Assembly (NCBI RefSeq): GCF_007990545.2
Contig: NZ_AP019829.2
Coordinates: forward strand, 1,736,001 to 1,800,000
Length of the DNA: 64,000 nt
Origin: Leptotrichia wadei
GTDB taxonomy: Bacteria; Fusobacteriota; Fusobacteriia; Fusobacteriales; Leptotrichiaceae
Direction: 5' to 3'
In this document: positions 1 through 10,500 of the stretch, piece by piece
Layout of the letters: each line of letters starts with the position of its first letter
Numbering within the stretch: the first letter of the stretch is position 1
Notes under the pieces: generated by a model
Seen by the model: the letters and a program-made list of their open reading frames with translations, nothing else
What the model was told of the DNA's origin: nothing
Database searches by the model: none
Translations under genes and position numbers: made by a program

Positions 1-196
1 TTGCTGATGATTCTGTAATTGCAAGTCCTGTAATTAACGTTTGCATAATATCTTGCTTAGCTTCAGGCTGTCTTGAAACTGCTTCTACTGCATAACCAGT
101 TGCAATCCCTTGTCCTAATCCTGCTCCAGCACCTCCTATTGCTGCAATTCCCGCTCCTAATAAAGCTGCTGCCTTAATTAATTCTACTCCTGCCAT
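1..196 (-). CDS. atpE: ATP synthase F0 subunit c, C-terminally truncated by window edge
   Basis: Only the first 65 codons are inside the window. The protein is the proton- or sodium-binding rotor proteolipid of the F0 ring. It begins [20 protein letters not shown], followed by a Gly/Ala-rich first helix and the polar-loop motif SRQPEAK (residues 41-47) that contacts the F1 stalk. Gln29 in GLGQG, Glu62 and Ser63 in AITESS occupy the positions that form the Na+ site in c rings of the Ilyobacter/Propionigenium type, so Na+ coupling is likely by homology. The gene lies 127 bp downstream of atpB in the usual a-then-c order, and the rest of the operon should continue to the left. Confidence 0.93.
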   Translation of the reverse strand, partial: MAGVELIKAAALLGAGIAAIGGAGAGLGQGIATGYAVEAVSRQPEAKQDIMQTLITGLAITESSA

Positions 197-323
197 TTTT
201 AATCCTCCTAATTTTTATTTTTATTTTTTGTTTAATAAAGTTAATCTTGTCCTACAATACTCTTATTTATACAAAATACTAACTTTGAACATATAAAAGA
301 ATTTCAGGACTGCAGTTTTTATT

Positions 324-1220
324 TTATTCCTCTTCACCCAATGCTTCACTTATGTAAACTGATGAAAGTATCGTAAACACAAATGCTTGAACAATGCCAA
401 TGAATAAATCCAAATAAAGCTGTATAATCATCGGCCATCCAACTGAAAAGGAGAAACTTCCCTTCAGCATATCATGTGTTAATGACTGAAGCAAACCTCT
501 TCCAACAAGGCTATACAAAAGTCCCACAATTACAAGCCCCGCAAGCATATTTCCAAATAACCGCATTGAAGTATTTAAAACTTTTGAAAAAATATCAACA
601 ATATTTAATGGAAACATAAACCACATTGGTTCAAACAGTGATTTTATATATCCTCTTAATCCCTTTTGCTTTATAGATACCGCCAAAAAAAGAATAATTA
701 CCACAAGTGATAATCCAATCGTAGTATTTGGATCTGCTGTTGGTGTTCTAAAAAACGGTTTTACCATTTTAACTCCATCTTCACTAACTACCATCATAAT
801 ATATGGAAATAAAAATGTACTTAAATTTGAAAACATTATAAATGCGAATAATGCTGAAAAAAACGGTATATATGTCTTTTTATGTTTCCCAAATGTAGTT
901 AAAAAAGTATTTTCAATAAAATGATAATATTCTTCCATCACAATTTGCATTTTACTTGGATTTTCAACACTTGCCTTCTTTGTTCCAGCTCTTACAATAA
1001 ACATGATTATAAGCATAAGTACCCATGTATTAACTACTGTCTGACTAAGTGAGAACTTAAATCCCCCTAGAACAAAATTAAAATAATGTGGAGCTTCTAC
1101 AACTGAACTTGGTGACTCAAATTTTACTGGTAAAAATGTCGAAATAATTGACAAAATCAAATTTACGACAACCATCATAAGAAATAGGAAGCCTAAAAAC
1201 TTAAAAATCTTATTTTTCAT
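324..1220 (-). CDS. atpB: ATP synthase F0 subunit a
   Basis: Membrane stator subunit that forms the ion half-channels next to the c ring. The 298-residue length and several hydrophobic helices fit the family. The diagnostic SMRLFGNMLAG segment carries the essential stator arginine (Arg220), and the C-terminal helix keeps the QAFVF...SSVYI pattern. The start is preceded by a strong AAAGGAGGG ribosome site. It is the first gene of the atp operon here. The AtpZ/AtpI-like genes that often precede atpB are instead found about 23 kb away in the opposite orientation. A consensus-like promoter lies at 1282-1310. Confidence 0.95.
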   Translation of the reverse strand: MKNKIFKFLGFLFLMMVVVNLILSIISTFLPVKFESPSSVVEAPHYFNFVLGGFKFSLSQTVVNTWVLMLIIMFIVRAGTKKASVENPSKMQIVMEEYYHFIENTFLTTFGKHKKTYIPFFSALFAFIMFSNLSTFLFPYIMMVVSEDGVKMVKPFFRTPTADPNTTIGLSLVVIILFLAVSIKQKGLRGYIKSLFEPMWFMFPLNIVDIFSKVLNTSMRLFGNMLAGLVIVGLLYSLVGRGLLQSLTHDMLKGSFSFSVGWPMIIQLYLDLFIGIVQAFVFTILSSVYISEALGEEE

Positions 1221-1281
1221 TGATTTCCCTCCTTTCTCTCAACTTTGAGTAAAGATTAAAAAAACTTTGTTACGTAAATTT

Positions 1282-1310
1282 ATTATACTCCAATTAATTC
1301 TTTTTTGCAA
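1282..1310 (-). promoter_or_regulatory. Predicted sigma70-type promoter of atpB
   Basis: On the minus strand TTGCAA (1310-1305) and a perfect TATAAT (1287-1282) are separated by 17 bp. The start codon lies about 60 bp downstream. This is pattern recognition only. Confidence 0.55.
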
Positions 1311-1462
1311 ATTTTATTATTATTCTATCTAAGTCAATATTTATCGCATATCCCTTATATTTTTTATAAAAAACAGTAAATTATTTAAATCACTTTTAAA
1401 ATCATTTTCATTTTTTTTCCAAAAAGAATATTAATGGTTTTAACAAATAAAATATAAAAAAG

Positions 1463-1585
1463 TTCACAAGTTAAAAATAACTTTACCAATATAAATTTTA
1501 TATGTTTTTAAAATCAAAAAAATATTTTTATAAAATTAATAACACACAAAATTTACAATTTAGTAATCTTAAATTAACTTGTGAA
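1463..1585. repeat. 12-bp inverted repeat, widely spaced
   Basis: TTCACAAGTTAA at 1463-1474 is matched exactly by its reverse complement TTAACTTGTGAA at 1574-1585, with 99 bp between. It lies upstream of the atpB promoter. It could be two regulator half-sites or chance in AT-rich DNA. Confidence 0.3.
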
Positions 1586-1640
1586 TCATACATTATTTAA
1601 TTTGAGTTCTATTTTATTTTTATTACATTTTATTATTTTA

Positions 1641-2882
1641 TCATTTAAAAAATTGTGTAAATACAGTAATAATACTAATATTAACAAAGTCGATAAATAG
1701 TGAACCAACTATTGGAATTACAAAAAATGCCATTTTTGAGTAAATGTATTTTTCTGTAACGGCCTTCATATTTGAAATTCCATTTGGAGTCGCACCTAAT
1801 CCAAATCCACAATGTCCAGAAACCATTACAGCCGCATCATAATCTGATCCCATTGCCTTAAATGTTATCCAATTCAAATAGAAATAAATTAATATAACTT
1901 GTGCGATTAATAGAACAAATACTGGAAGCGCCAAATCAATAAGCTCCCACAATCTTAAAGTCATCAATGCCATTGCTAAAAACAGACTAAGGGCAACATC
2001 TTCAAGAATACTTATTTCCTTAATTGGAGCATTCAGAGCTTTTACATTGTCAGATATATTTCTAATAATAGCTGCAATAATCATTGGCCCGATATAAATT
2101 GGAAAATGTGCTTCAAAACCTGTAAAACTCATAAGATAATCAATAAACATTGATAAATAGGAACCTATTCCCATTGCTATTAAAATATAGAAAAATGCCA
2201 TTGAAAAACGTTCTCCATCAAGATAAGGCTTTTGTCTTTTTAAAACTTCTTCATCAATATCTTCATCACCGTGTTTCGTTCCATCTTTTATAAAATGTTC
2301 AGGCAATAATTTATATTTGTTAATAAGTCTGCTGGCAATAGGACCTCCCATAGCAGATCCTACGATAAGTCCAAAAGTCGCTGATGCAATTGCAATCGCG
2401 TTTGCTCCTTTGTATATTGGACCAAGAGCTTCAATTGTAGGTGCAACAGCTGCTGAAGTACCGTGTCCACCAGTCATTGGAGTAGATCCAGTCATCAATG
2501 CCAGCAGCGGAGGAATTCCCACAAATTTTGAAAGTGCAACCGCAACAACATTTTGCATAACACATAATCCCGCCGCAACAAATAAAAATATAACAACCTT
2601 TTTTCCACCTTTTTTCAATACTTTAAGACTAGCGTTAAATCCCACACTCGTAAAAAACATTACCATAAAAAACTTCTGAAGCGTATCATCAAATTTAATT
2701 TGAGCTACATTCGTCTGCCTAAAAATAAAAACAATTATTGAAAATAAAAATCCACCAATAACTGGAGCTGGAATACAATATTTTTCAAAAAATTGGATTT
2801 TTTTTCTAAGCTTCATTCCAATTAAAAGCAGAATAACTGCCAATCCAATTGTCTGGATCATATCCATATTAATTTTCACCAT
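1641..2882 (-). CDS. gltS: Sodium/glutamate symporter GltS
   Basis: Integral membrane Na+-coupled glutamate uptake carrier. The 413 residues are almost wholly hydrophobic helices, with the family features KYCIPAPVIGGFLFS near residue 40, TGGHGTSAAVAPT in the first repeat and GHCGFGLGATPNGISNM in the second. These paired Gly/Ser/Thr-rich loops are typical of GltS re-entrant regions. Length matches the family (about 400). The ATG follows a GAGGTGA ribosome site with 9-nt spacing, and a good promoter lies at 2925-2953. The gene appears monocistronic. Glutamate uptake fits the amino-acid-fermenting, Na+-based energetics expected in Fusobacteriota, which is an inference. Confidence 0.93.
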   Translation of the reverse strand: MVKINMDMIQTIGLAVILLLIGMKLRKKIQFFEKYCIPAPVIGGFLFSIIVFIFRQTNVAQIKFDDTLQKFFMVMFFTSVGFNASLKVLKKGGKKVVIFLFVAAGLCVMQNVVAVALSKFVGIPPLLALMTGSTPMTGGHGTSAAVAPTIEALGPIYKGANAIAIASATFGLIVGSAMGGPIASRLINKYKLLPEHFIKDGTKHGDEDIDEEVLKRQKPYLDGERFSMAFFYILIAMGIGSYLSMFIDYLMSFTGFEAHFPIYIGPMIIAAIIRNISDNVKALNAPIKEISILEDVALSLFLAMALMTLRLWELIDLALPVFVLLIAQVILIYFYLNWITFKAMGSDYDAAVMVSGHCGFGLGATPNGISNMKAVTEKYIYSKMAFFVIPIVGSLFIDFVNISIITVFTQFFK

Positions 2883-2924
2883 AAAACATTATCACCTCGA
2901 TCTAAATTTTTTTCACAATAAGTT

Positions 2925-2953
2925 ATTATACTATAAAAGCTAGGAAAGTGCAA
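2925..2953 (-). promoter_or_regulatory. Predicted promoter of gltS
   Basis: Minus-strand TTGCAC (2953-2948), 17-bp spacer, TATAAT (2930-2925), about 43 bp before the gltS start. Confidence 0.6.
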
Positions 2954-2977
2954 ATTCTAAAAAAATAAAAAATAAAA

Positions 2978-3020
2978 AACCAGTATCATTTAGTTTTTGA
3001 AAACTCTTCTGATACTGATT
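2978..3020 (-). terminator. Intrinsic terminator of the GHL10 gene
   Basis: CAGTATCA (2981-2988) pairs with TGATACTG (3010-3017), and an inner stem AGTTTT/AAAACT lies inside the loop. The minus-strand transcript runs into a T-rich tract after the stem (A-rich at 2960-2979 on the plus strand). Confidence 0.75.
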
Positions 3021-3073
3021 TTTCTTGATTTTTTTAATTCCAATTCTAAATAAAAATTGCTTTTTCTAAAAAA

Positions 3074-4312
3074 TTATTGATTTTCAATATTAGCATAAGG
3101 CCCTTGAGCTAGGCTGTTTGTAGCATTTTTTGGATTTGTCAGCAGGGACTTGTAACTAAAGAATATACTTCCTTTTACTTCTGGATAAGTTCTGTTGAAA
3201 TTTACTTGATTTATTAATTCCTTTGCATTTTTCCAGTCGTTTACTTTGTAGGCTGCTTGTCCGATATATAAATCTGTATTGGTCTGTCCAGCATATTTGC
3301 TCCACCATTTTACAAGTGTATTATATTCAGCAGCTTTGAATCCTTGATTCCAGTAAATTTGAGGTGCAACATAATCTATCCATCCTTTATTCATCCAAAG
3401 TAAAATATCTGCATACAAGTCATCATAATTTTGAACCCCAGCAGTCGTAGCAGAACCTCTTGACGGATCAGTAGAGGCATTTCTCCATACTCCAAATGGA
3501 CTTATTCCAAATTCCACATTTTCATTTTCTTTTTTTATGGCATTATGTAATTTTTCAATCAGTCTATTTACATTATCTCTTCTCCAGTCTCCAACTGTTG
3601 CAAAATTTTTACCATATTTTTGATATTGTGCTGAATCGGGATATTCTTGACCTTTAACTTTGTATGGATAAAAATAATCATCCATGTGAATACCGTCAAC
3701 ATCATAGTTTTTTACAACTTCTACAATACTATCTACAACATAATCATCAACTTCAGGAATTCCTGGATTTAAATAAAGCTGTCCTCCATAAGAAACCGTC
3801 CACTCAGGTTTTTTACGTCCAATATTATCCTTTGACAATTTATCTCTTGATCCAGATGTTGAAAGTCTGTATGGATTAAACCAGGCATGAAACTCGATTC
3901 CTCTCTTATGTGCTTCTTCCACCATAAATTTTAATGGATCATATCCAGGATTTACCCCTTGAGTTCCAGTCAAATATTCAGACCAAGGTGAATATTTTGA
4001 TGGATAAAAGGCATCTGCTGTTGGTTTTACTTGAACAAACACTGCATTCATATTCCATTTTTTTACATTGTCAAGAATTGTCAAAAATTCCTTTTTTTGC
4101 TGTTCTACACTAAGTCCTTTTTTAGATGGCCAGTCAATGTTGCTTACACTTGCTACCCATACACCTCTTAACTCCCTATTTTTTGTTACTTTTTGATTAT
4201 TAACTTTCGCCGCATTGTTACGATTTCCCATTATAATACTAGAGGCATTTAATGAGGCTGCCGTTAGAACTGTAATTGCTAATAATGATACTTTTCTTAA
4301 AATTGTTTTCAC
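3074..4312 (-). CDS. Secreted GHL10 (DUF187)-type glycoside hydrolase-like protein
   Basis: Predicted exported protein of the glycosyl-hydrolase-like family 10 group (YngK/YddW-like). Residues 1-23 form a signal peptide (MKTILRK, hydrophobic stretch, SLNA) with no lipobox Cys. The catalytic-fold signatures ELRGVWVASVSNIDWPS (about 48-64), VFVQVKPTADAFYPS, FHAWFNPYRLS and VDGIHMDDYFYPY (about 200-212, acidic residues of a TIM barrel) are all present. Relatives are thought to act on peptidoglycan or other cell-wall glycans; the substrate is not known here. The start is GTG, placed by AAAGGAG six bases upstream. It has its own promoter (4349-4377) and terminator. Confidence 0.88.
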   Translation of the reverse strand: MKTILRKVSLLAITVLTAASLNASSIIMGNRNNAAKVNNQKVTKNRELRGVWVASVSNIDWPSKKGLSVEQQKKEFLTILDNVKKWNMNAVFVQVKPTADAFYPSKYSPWSEYLTGTQGVNPGYDPLKFMVEEAHKRGIEFHAWFNPYRLSTSGSRDKLSKDNIGRKKPEWTVSYGGQLYLNPGIPEVDDYVVDSIVEVVKNYDVDGIHMDDYFYPYKVKGQEYPDSAQYQKYGKNFATVGDWRRDNVNRLIEKLHNAIKKENENVEFGISPFGVWRNASTDPSRGSATTAGVQNYDDLYADILLWMNKGWIDYVAPQIYWNQGFKAAEYNTLVKWWSKYAGQTNTDLYIGQAAYKVNDWKNAKELINQVNFNRTYPEVKGSIFFSYKSLLTNPKNATNSLAQGPYANIENQ

Positions 4313-4348
4313 CAGTTTCTCCTTTCTGAATGTTAAATCTTCACTATA

Positions 4349-4377
4349 ATTTTAGTACATTTTTTACAAATTTTCAA
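4349..4377 (-). promoter_or_regulatory. Predicted promoter of the GHL10 gene
   Basis: Minus-strand TTGAAA (4377-4372), 17 bp, TAAAAT (4354-4349), 37 bp before the GTG start. Confidence 0.5.
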
Positions 4378-4453
4378 CATATATTCTAATTTTTTTATTA
4401 ACAGTATAGTTGTAGTAAATCTAAAAAACACAAAAACATATAATAATTATTAT

Positions 4454-4494
4454 AAAAAAATAGTGAAGTCCAAAAAAGTATCACTATTTTTTTT
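4454..4494 (-). terminator. Intrinsic terminator of autotransporter 1
   Basis: AAAATAGTGA (ending 4466) pairs with TCACTATTTT (starting 4481). The stem is bordered by A and T tracts on both sides, so it could act in both directions. It lies 29 bp beyond the autotransporter stop codon. Confidence 0.7.
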
Positions 4495-4522
4495 ATTAAT
4501 TTAAATAACAAAGCTTATAAAA

Positions 4523-7500
4523 TTAGTAGATTAATTTAAATCCAAGTCCACCTTTAACATTTTTACCTTTCGTGTCGTATCCTAAATTTGCTGTTACGCC
4601 AAATCCTGTATTTTCTACTCCAATATTTAAGTCAAATTTTCCATTTCCTTTTCTATCCTCTTTTTCGTTTCTCAAATTATACCAATCTGCTGTAGTATAA
4701 TGAACTCTGGCTTGATTTAATCTATTAAGTTTTCCAAGTTCATTTTCATACGCTGCCAAAAGTCCTACTGAAAGTTGCATTCCCAAAATAAGTGGCTGAA
4801 CATATTTAAATTCCACTCCAACTTCAGGCTTAACTGAGAAATAGTCATTCCCTTTAATTTCCAAGTTCATTTGACCATTATCTTCTTTTATACTCGTAAA
4901 TCTTCCATATTCCATTTTTAATGCTCCATAAGGTCTCAAGTAAGTTCTCTCAGAAAATCTTATATCATAACCTAATTTATTTTTTACGGATGCTCCATAA
5001 GTATAATAATTAGCCTTAGACTCAAATACATCGTCTACAACCCAGAATTTACGGTGCATATAGTTTGTTCCACCAAATATATCTCCTGCGATTGTCCATC
5101 TAAGTGAGCCATTGTGGTCATTTGCTGGCGATATTGTCTTGAACACCCCAGCTTTAATCATAGATTGCTGTTCAATCGATTTTCCTAAATCTTTAAACTT
5201 AAATCTATTTGTAACAGCTCCAGTATACCATCCAGAAGAATTACCCATTTTAAGTGCTTCACCTTCATGAACATAAGCAACTCCATAAGCATTACTGTCA
5301 TAATCTATAACTCCAGCTGTATCTGTTTTATACTCATCTTTCATTCCAAATACCTTAATCTTGTCATTTTGCTTAACTGGATTTTTCCATTCGTTTCGTA
5401 AATATTCAATTTCCTTATCCAATTTATTCCCAGTTGAATTAATACGCTCTTGAGTATTCGAATATTCATAACCTTTCATTTCATTTATAGCCTGTACAAA
5501 TATCTTTTTCTCATCTTTTCTCAAATCGTTCAACTTATTAAAGAGCTGTTTTTCTCTCGAATTTACATTTTCAACTCCATATCTCTGTTCGAGTCCATCT
5601 AAAAAATGTCCAGTATCTGTATCATTTTTATTTGCAAAATCAGTATAAGGAATTTTTTCCATATATACAGTTTTTATCGGTGCTGCTACATTTCCAGATT
5701 CCACCATCTGTGCTTTCCAAGTCAAACTTGCTGAATCTACATTTACCTTAGCACCAACACTTCCCAAAGCATTATTATATGGCTGTAAAATGTTATCTCC
5801 TATTTGAATCGTTTTTGCATTCAAAGAATTGGCAACTTCTGTTCCCATTATTAAATTTATGTCTGTAAGTCCAGGTAAATTATTTAAACCTTGAATAGGA
5901 TTCGTATAATTTATTCCTGAAGTATCCACATACATTCCTATAGTTGACACTTCTCTTGTTGAAATTGTATTATTATTGCTACTATTATTGTTATTGCTAT
6001 TATTATCAAGATTATGACCTGTCTGTTCTACTGGCATATTTAATGTTGTAACTCCTGTAAAATCAGAAACAGGCATTTTGGGTATCTGTGGCAAAGCTAT
6101 GTCTGTGTCAACTCTTGACATTCCAGCTTGCACAGCTGGTATCGGTATTGATACCGGGCTTGGATGCGCCGGAACTTTTACTACCAATTTTTCTGCTACT
6201 GTTCTACTAACTGCTGTTCCTACCGAAGATTTATTTGTTGAGTTGTTAGTTCCATGTTCTTGGTACGCACTAGCCGTATTAGTATATACTCCTGTATTGC
6301 TACCTCCAACGATATTTATTGTTCCATAATTTTTAATAATTCCTCCATTTGCTACAACTACACCTTTTATTCCAGTACCACTTGGAGTCGGTGCCGTTTT
6401 AATTGTTCCATGATTTTCTCCAATAGCATGATCGTCAATATACATTCCAATCGTATCATTACCTTCCAAATCAATAGTACCTCTATTTATTGCTTTTGAA
6501 CCAGAACCTGAAGCGTACATTCCAACACTATTGTCTTTTGTAACATTAATTGTTCCATAGTTTTCTATTGTCCCCATTGATGCAGTCGTACTTCCTGTCG
6601 CCATTCCAATTCCATATTTTCCATTTACTGCATCACTTGGACCGACTTCAATTGTTCCATAGTTTTGACCAATTCCTTGAGATGAATAAATTCCGACATT
6701 TCCAGTTCCTGACTTTAAGTTAATATCTCCACGATTTATAAAATCTTGAGATGAATAAATTCCATAACTGTTTTTTCCATCAGTCACAATTTTTGACTCA
6801 GTTTCAATTTTTCCACCTAAACTTTGTGGCGCTCTAGAATAAATGTAAACTGAACCTTCTCCAATGTGAACATCACTTGATGCCTTTGTTTTTAAATCTG
6901 TCTTAGTATTTGCTGCAGTTATCAAATATCCAACTGAATTTTGCCCAACTTTCATATCTACATTTCCCTTAACAATTGTAGGTTTTGGAGCTACAGTAGC
7001 ATCATCAATGTATATTCCTACTGCATTATTATTTGACACATTAATTTTTCCTGCAATAAGATTGACATCAGGCCCTTGAGAATAAATTCCTACTCCATCA
7101 TCACCTACATTTATTGTACCACCATTCATTTCTATATTTCTTGCAAAAATACCATAAGAAGATCGTCCAACATTTATTATACTATTATTTCTTATTCTAG
7201 TTCCATTTTCAGTTTCTAATACATAAACTTTTGTCTTTGGATCATCTCCATACATTCCTATTGATTCATTTCCAGGAGTAGTTGCAACAACATTTATTAT
7301 TCCAAAATTTTTCAAATCAGTATTATTTGTACCATACATTCCAAACGATTGTGTCCCATTTATATTAATTATTCCAGAATGATAAACATGAGTTACAGGG
7401 TCTTCACCTTCATAATTTGAAACGGCACCAAAACTAGACCCCATTCCTATCGCATGATTATTTCCATTTATTGTAATAGTACCTTCATTTACACCGACAA

Positions 7501-10500
7501 GCCAAGCTTTAGATGTAGACGGAACAGATTTTATAGTTGGATCAATACTGTTATTTTTTGTAAATATTCCAATTGCACCATCATCATCCATCGTAATTAC
7601 ACCCCATGGCAAATTCATAATATCTATTTTTCCAAAATTTTCTGGATGTACAGCACTTTTAAAATAAGGCTCATTAGATGGATCTATTGCCAAACCTGTA
7701 GAAGGGTCTATTCTATACGAAAGTCCTAAAATTCCAATTGAGTTTTTACCACCAACATTTATTGGGCCAGAACTTACCATATTTGAATTGTTTGTTCCGT
7801 ACATCCCAACGGCTCTGTCATTATGTGTTGCACCTTGCTCCACTTCCAATTTTCCAGCATTATAGTTATTAAGCCATCCGTAATCAGCATAAAATCCTAT
7901 TCCACCTTGCCCGGCATCTGTTCTGTCAACAAAAACTCTCCCCTTATTTCCAATTTCTGTTGTCCTATTATTAATTGATTTTGAACTTCCAGCAATTGCA
8001 AGTCCCACCGGTGCTAAAAATCTGTCATCTATCGCCCTCATCTGTGCTTTATTTAATTCTGCTTTTACCGAACCATATGCTTCTACATGCAGTCTCGAAT
8101 TTTGATATAAAAATCTCTTTGTGAACACTTCGCTGTCTGAATCGCTTATCAAATTTGCTTTATCAATTGCCGATTTTATTTGAACTGTCGCATCATCCAC
8201 CAAAGCATATTTATAGTTTGTCTTTCCATTTGAACTTGTAACATTTACATTTCCCCCAAGAAGCCGACTTTTCAAGCTATCGTTGCCAGCTTTATTTTCC
8301 ACATTTATAATAAGCGGACTTGTTGAATTTCTTAAATCTGAAACTATTACATCATCAGAAAGCACATCAATATTAGTGGTATTATTAAAACTTATAACAT
8401 TTGGTTTAGCCTGGTCATAAATATATCCAACAGCTCCTCCATCTAGTACCAGCGTTGCATCTTTCATATCAATGGCACTTGTAGAATTACTTGTGCTGTC
8501 AGTATAAAGTGCATACCCATTTCCCTTATATTCCACTTTACTGCCTTGTAAATCAATTTTTGCACCGTTAATTGAAGCAACATTTGTCGCTCCATCTGTA
8601 ACTTTTATCCAGTTCTTCTGTGCATTAATTTTACCGCCATTATTGGCAAAAAGTCCAAATCCTACGCTTTTCTTAGTTTGAGAATCAATTCCACCTGTTA
8701 TAGAAATATTTTGTGTTGAAGGGAGAGAAGTTCTGTTCATTGTTATTGTTGCGCCATTATCGGCATAAGCTGCTCCAACATTGTCTACTGATACATTTTT
8801 TGCATCAACACGGATTGGATCATAATGAAATTCCAGTCCAGATATTTGTACTCCTGCATTTGTTACTTTTATCGCATTTGTACCAATTATTGAAGGAGAA
8901 GAAATAGTATCATTTACAGTAATCTTTGCTCCTTTATCTGCAATAAGTGCTACTGAATTTGTGGCATCTTTTGAAACAACTGCATTTACAGTAACTTCAT
9001 TATTTGCTTTATTTCCAGCATAAATTGCCATATTTCCCCTGTCATTTCTGCCATCACCTTCAATGCTGACAACATCCCCTTTTACTTTCCCATCTGTACT
9101 TTGAACTCCAGAAGCCGAAGTATTACTTCCACCAACTACAATACCAGTATTTTCAAATCCACCTTTTAGTGAAATTTCTCCAGCACCAAGTTTAATACTA
9201 GCTCCATCTCCAGTCAATACTCCAATACTATTTTTTACATTTTTAAAAAGATTTATTTGATGTCCATTTTCTATATTTTTATTTGCGGTTGATGTTTCCA
9301 AGTCAACAGTGCTAGAAGCGAAAATCCCGTAAGATTTATCAATGTACTTGTCATTATTTATTACAAATCTGCTTGGAATACCAGCTGTAGTTTGAGAATC
9401 AATATTTATACTATTTTTTGTTTCAAAAATTTCTCTGGAATTTCCACTAGAATCTCCTAAATTTACAGCAAAATTTCCCACAACTGGACCTGAAGCCTTA
9501 TTTGGAATTAATTTAACAATTTCTTTTGAATCTTTGTCAATTGGAGCATATAGTCCAATACTGTTATCTCCATATATAGTTAGCGGTGCCCAATCGCCAT
9601 TTGAAGATTTTGTTTTAAAATCAAGATTTGCAGAACTTATATATTTTCCTGTTTTTAAATATACTCCTACATCTTCTTCACCGTATGTATTTATTTTATT
9701 TCTATTAACAATTGTTATTTCTCTCGGATTTAATGTGTCATCGTCATAATATGTACCGCTAGGATTTGGAATTGAATTACTATATGGCTGTTCAAAAAAT
9801 CCTCCATAATTGTGATTGCTATGATTTCTTGTATAATCCCCATTTGGATTCAAGAAAAAAATCGCAGATTTTTTATTATACATTTCTACTGTTCCAGCAT
9901 TATAAAAAATTTGTGGATTTCCATTCCCTATAACTGATGGAGAAACCATAAATGCTGCTGAATTAGAATCATATATACCACCATTTACCGAATATGGATG
10001 AATTACTATATTACCTTTACTTGTATTTACAACGGAAGCAACTGTCGTATCACTTTTACCTCCAATATGTTCATAGCTATTAGAAAAGGTGACATTTCCA
10101 CCTTCAATTACGTATGTCCCTGAATTTATAAACGTGTTTCCTTTTGCACTGTTTGTTGTTTTACCAGCAATTTTTATCACATCATCAAAAGCTCTGTATT
10201 CTGGTGAAGCCGTTCCTAACTTATCCCCTAATTTATTTTTTTCACTTTCAAGATCAGCCCCACTATGCATATCTAAACGGATAAATCCTTTGACATAATC
10301 ATTAGGATTATTAGAAGCTCTGGTATACAAAAAACTTTTTCTATTTACTAAAGTTTCTTCCTGTCCAGTTATATTATCTCCACCATTTGTACCATGACCG
10401 TTATCATCATCTACAATTGTTTTTATAATTCCTGTCTTTTTGTACGAAATATCTCTAGTATATTTAACATCTTTTACTTTATCGCCACGACCTTTATAAT

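Larger units (their letters stand above)
1221..1640. other. Gene-free region upstream of atpB
   Basis: About 420 bp of very AT-rich DNA with no credible reading frame. It contains the atpB promoter near its left end and a pair of 12-bp inverted repeats (1463-1474 and 1574-1585). No intrinsic terminator was recognised for gltS, whose 3' end borders the region. Confidence 0.6.
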
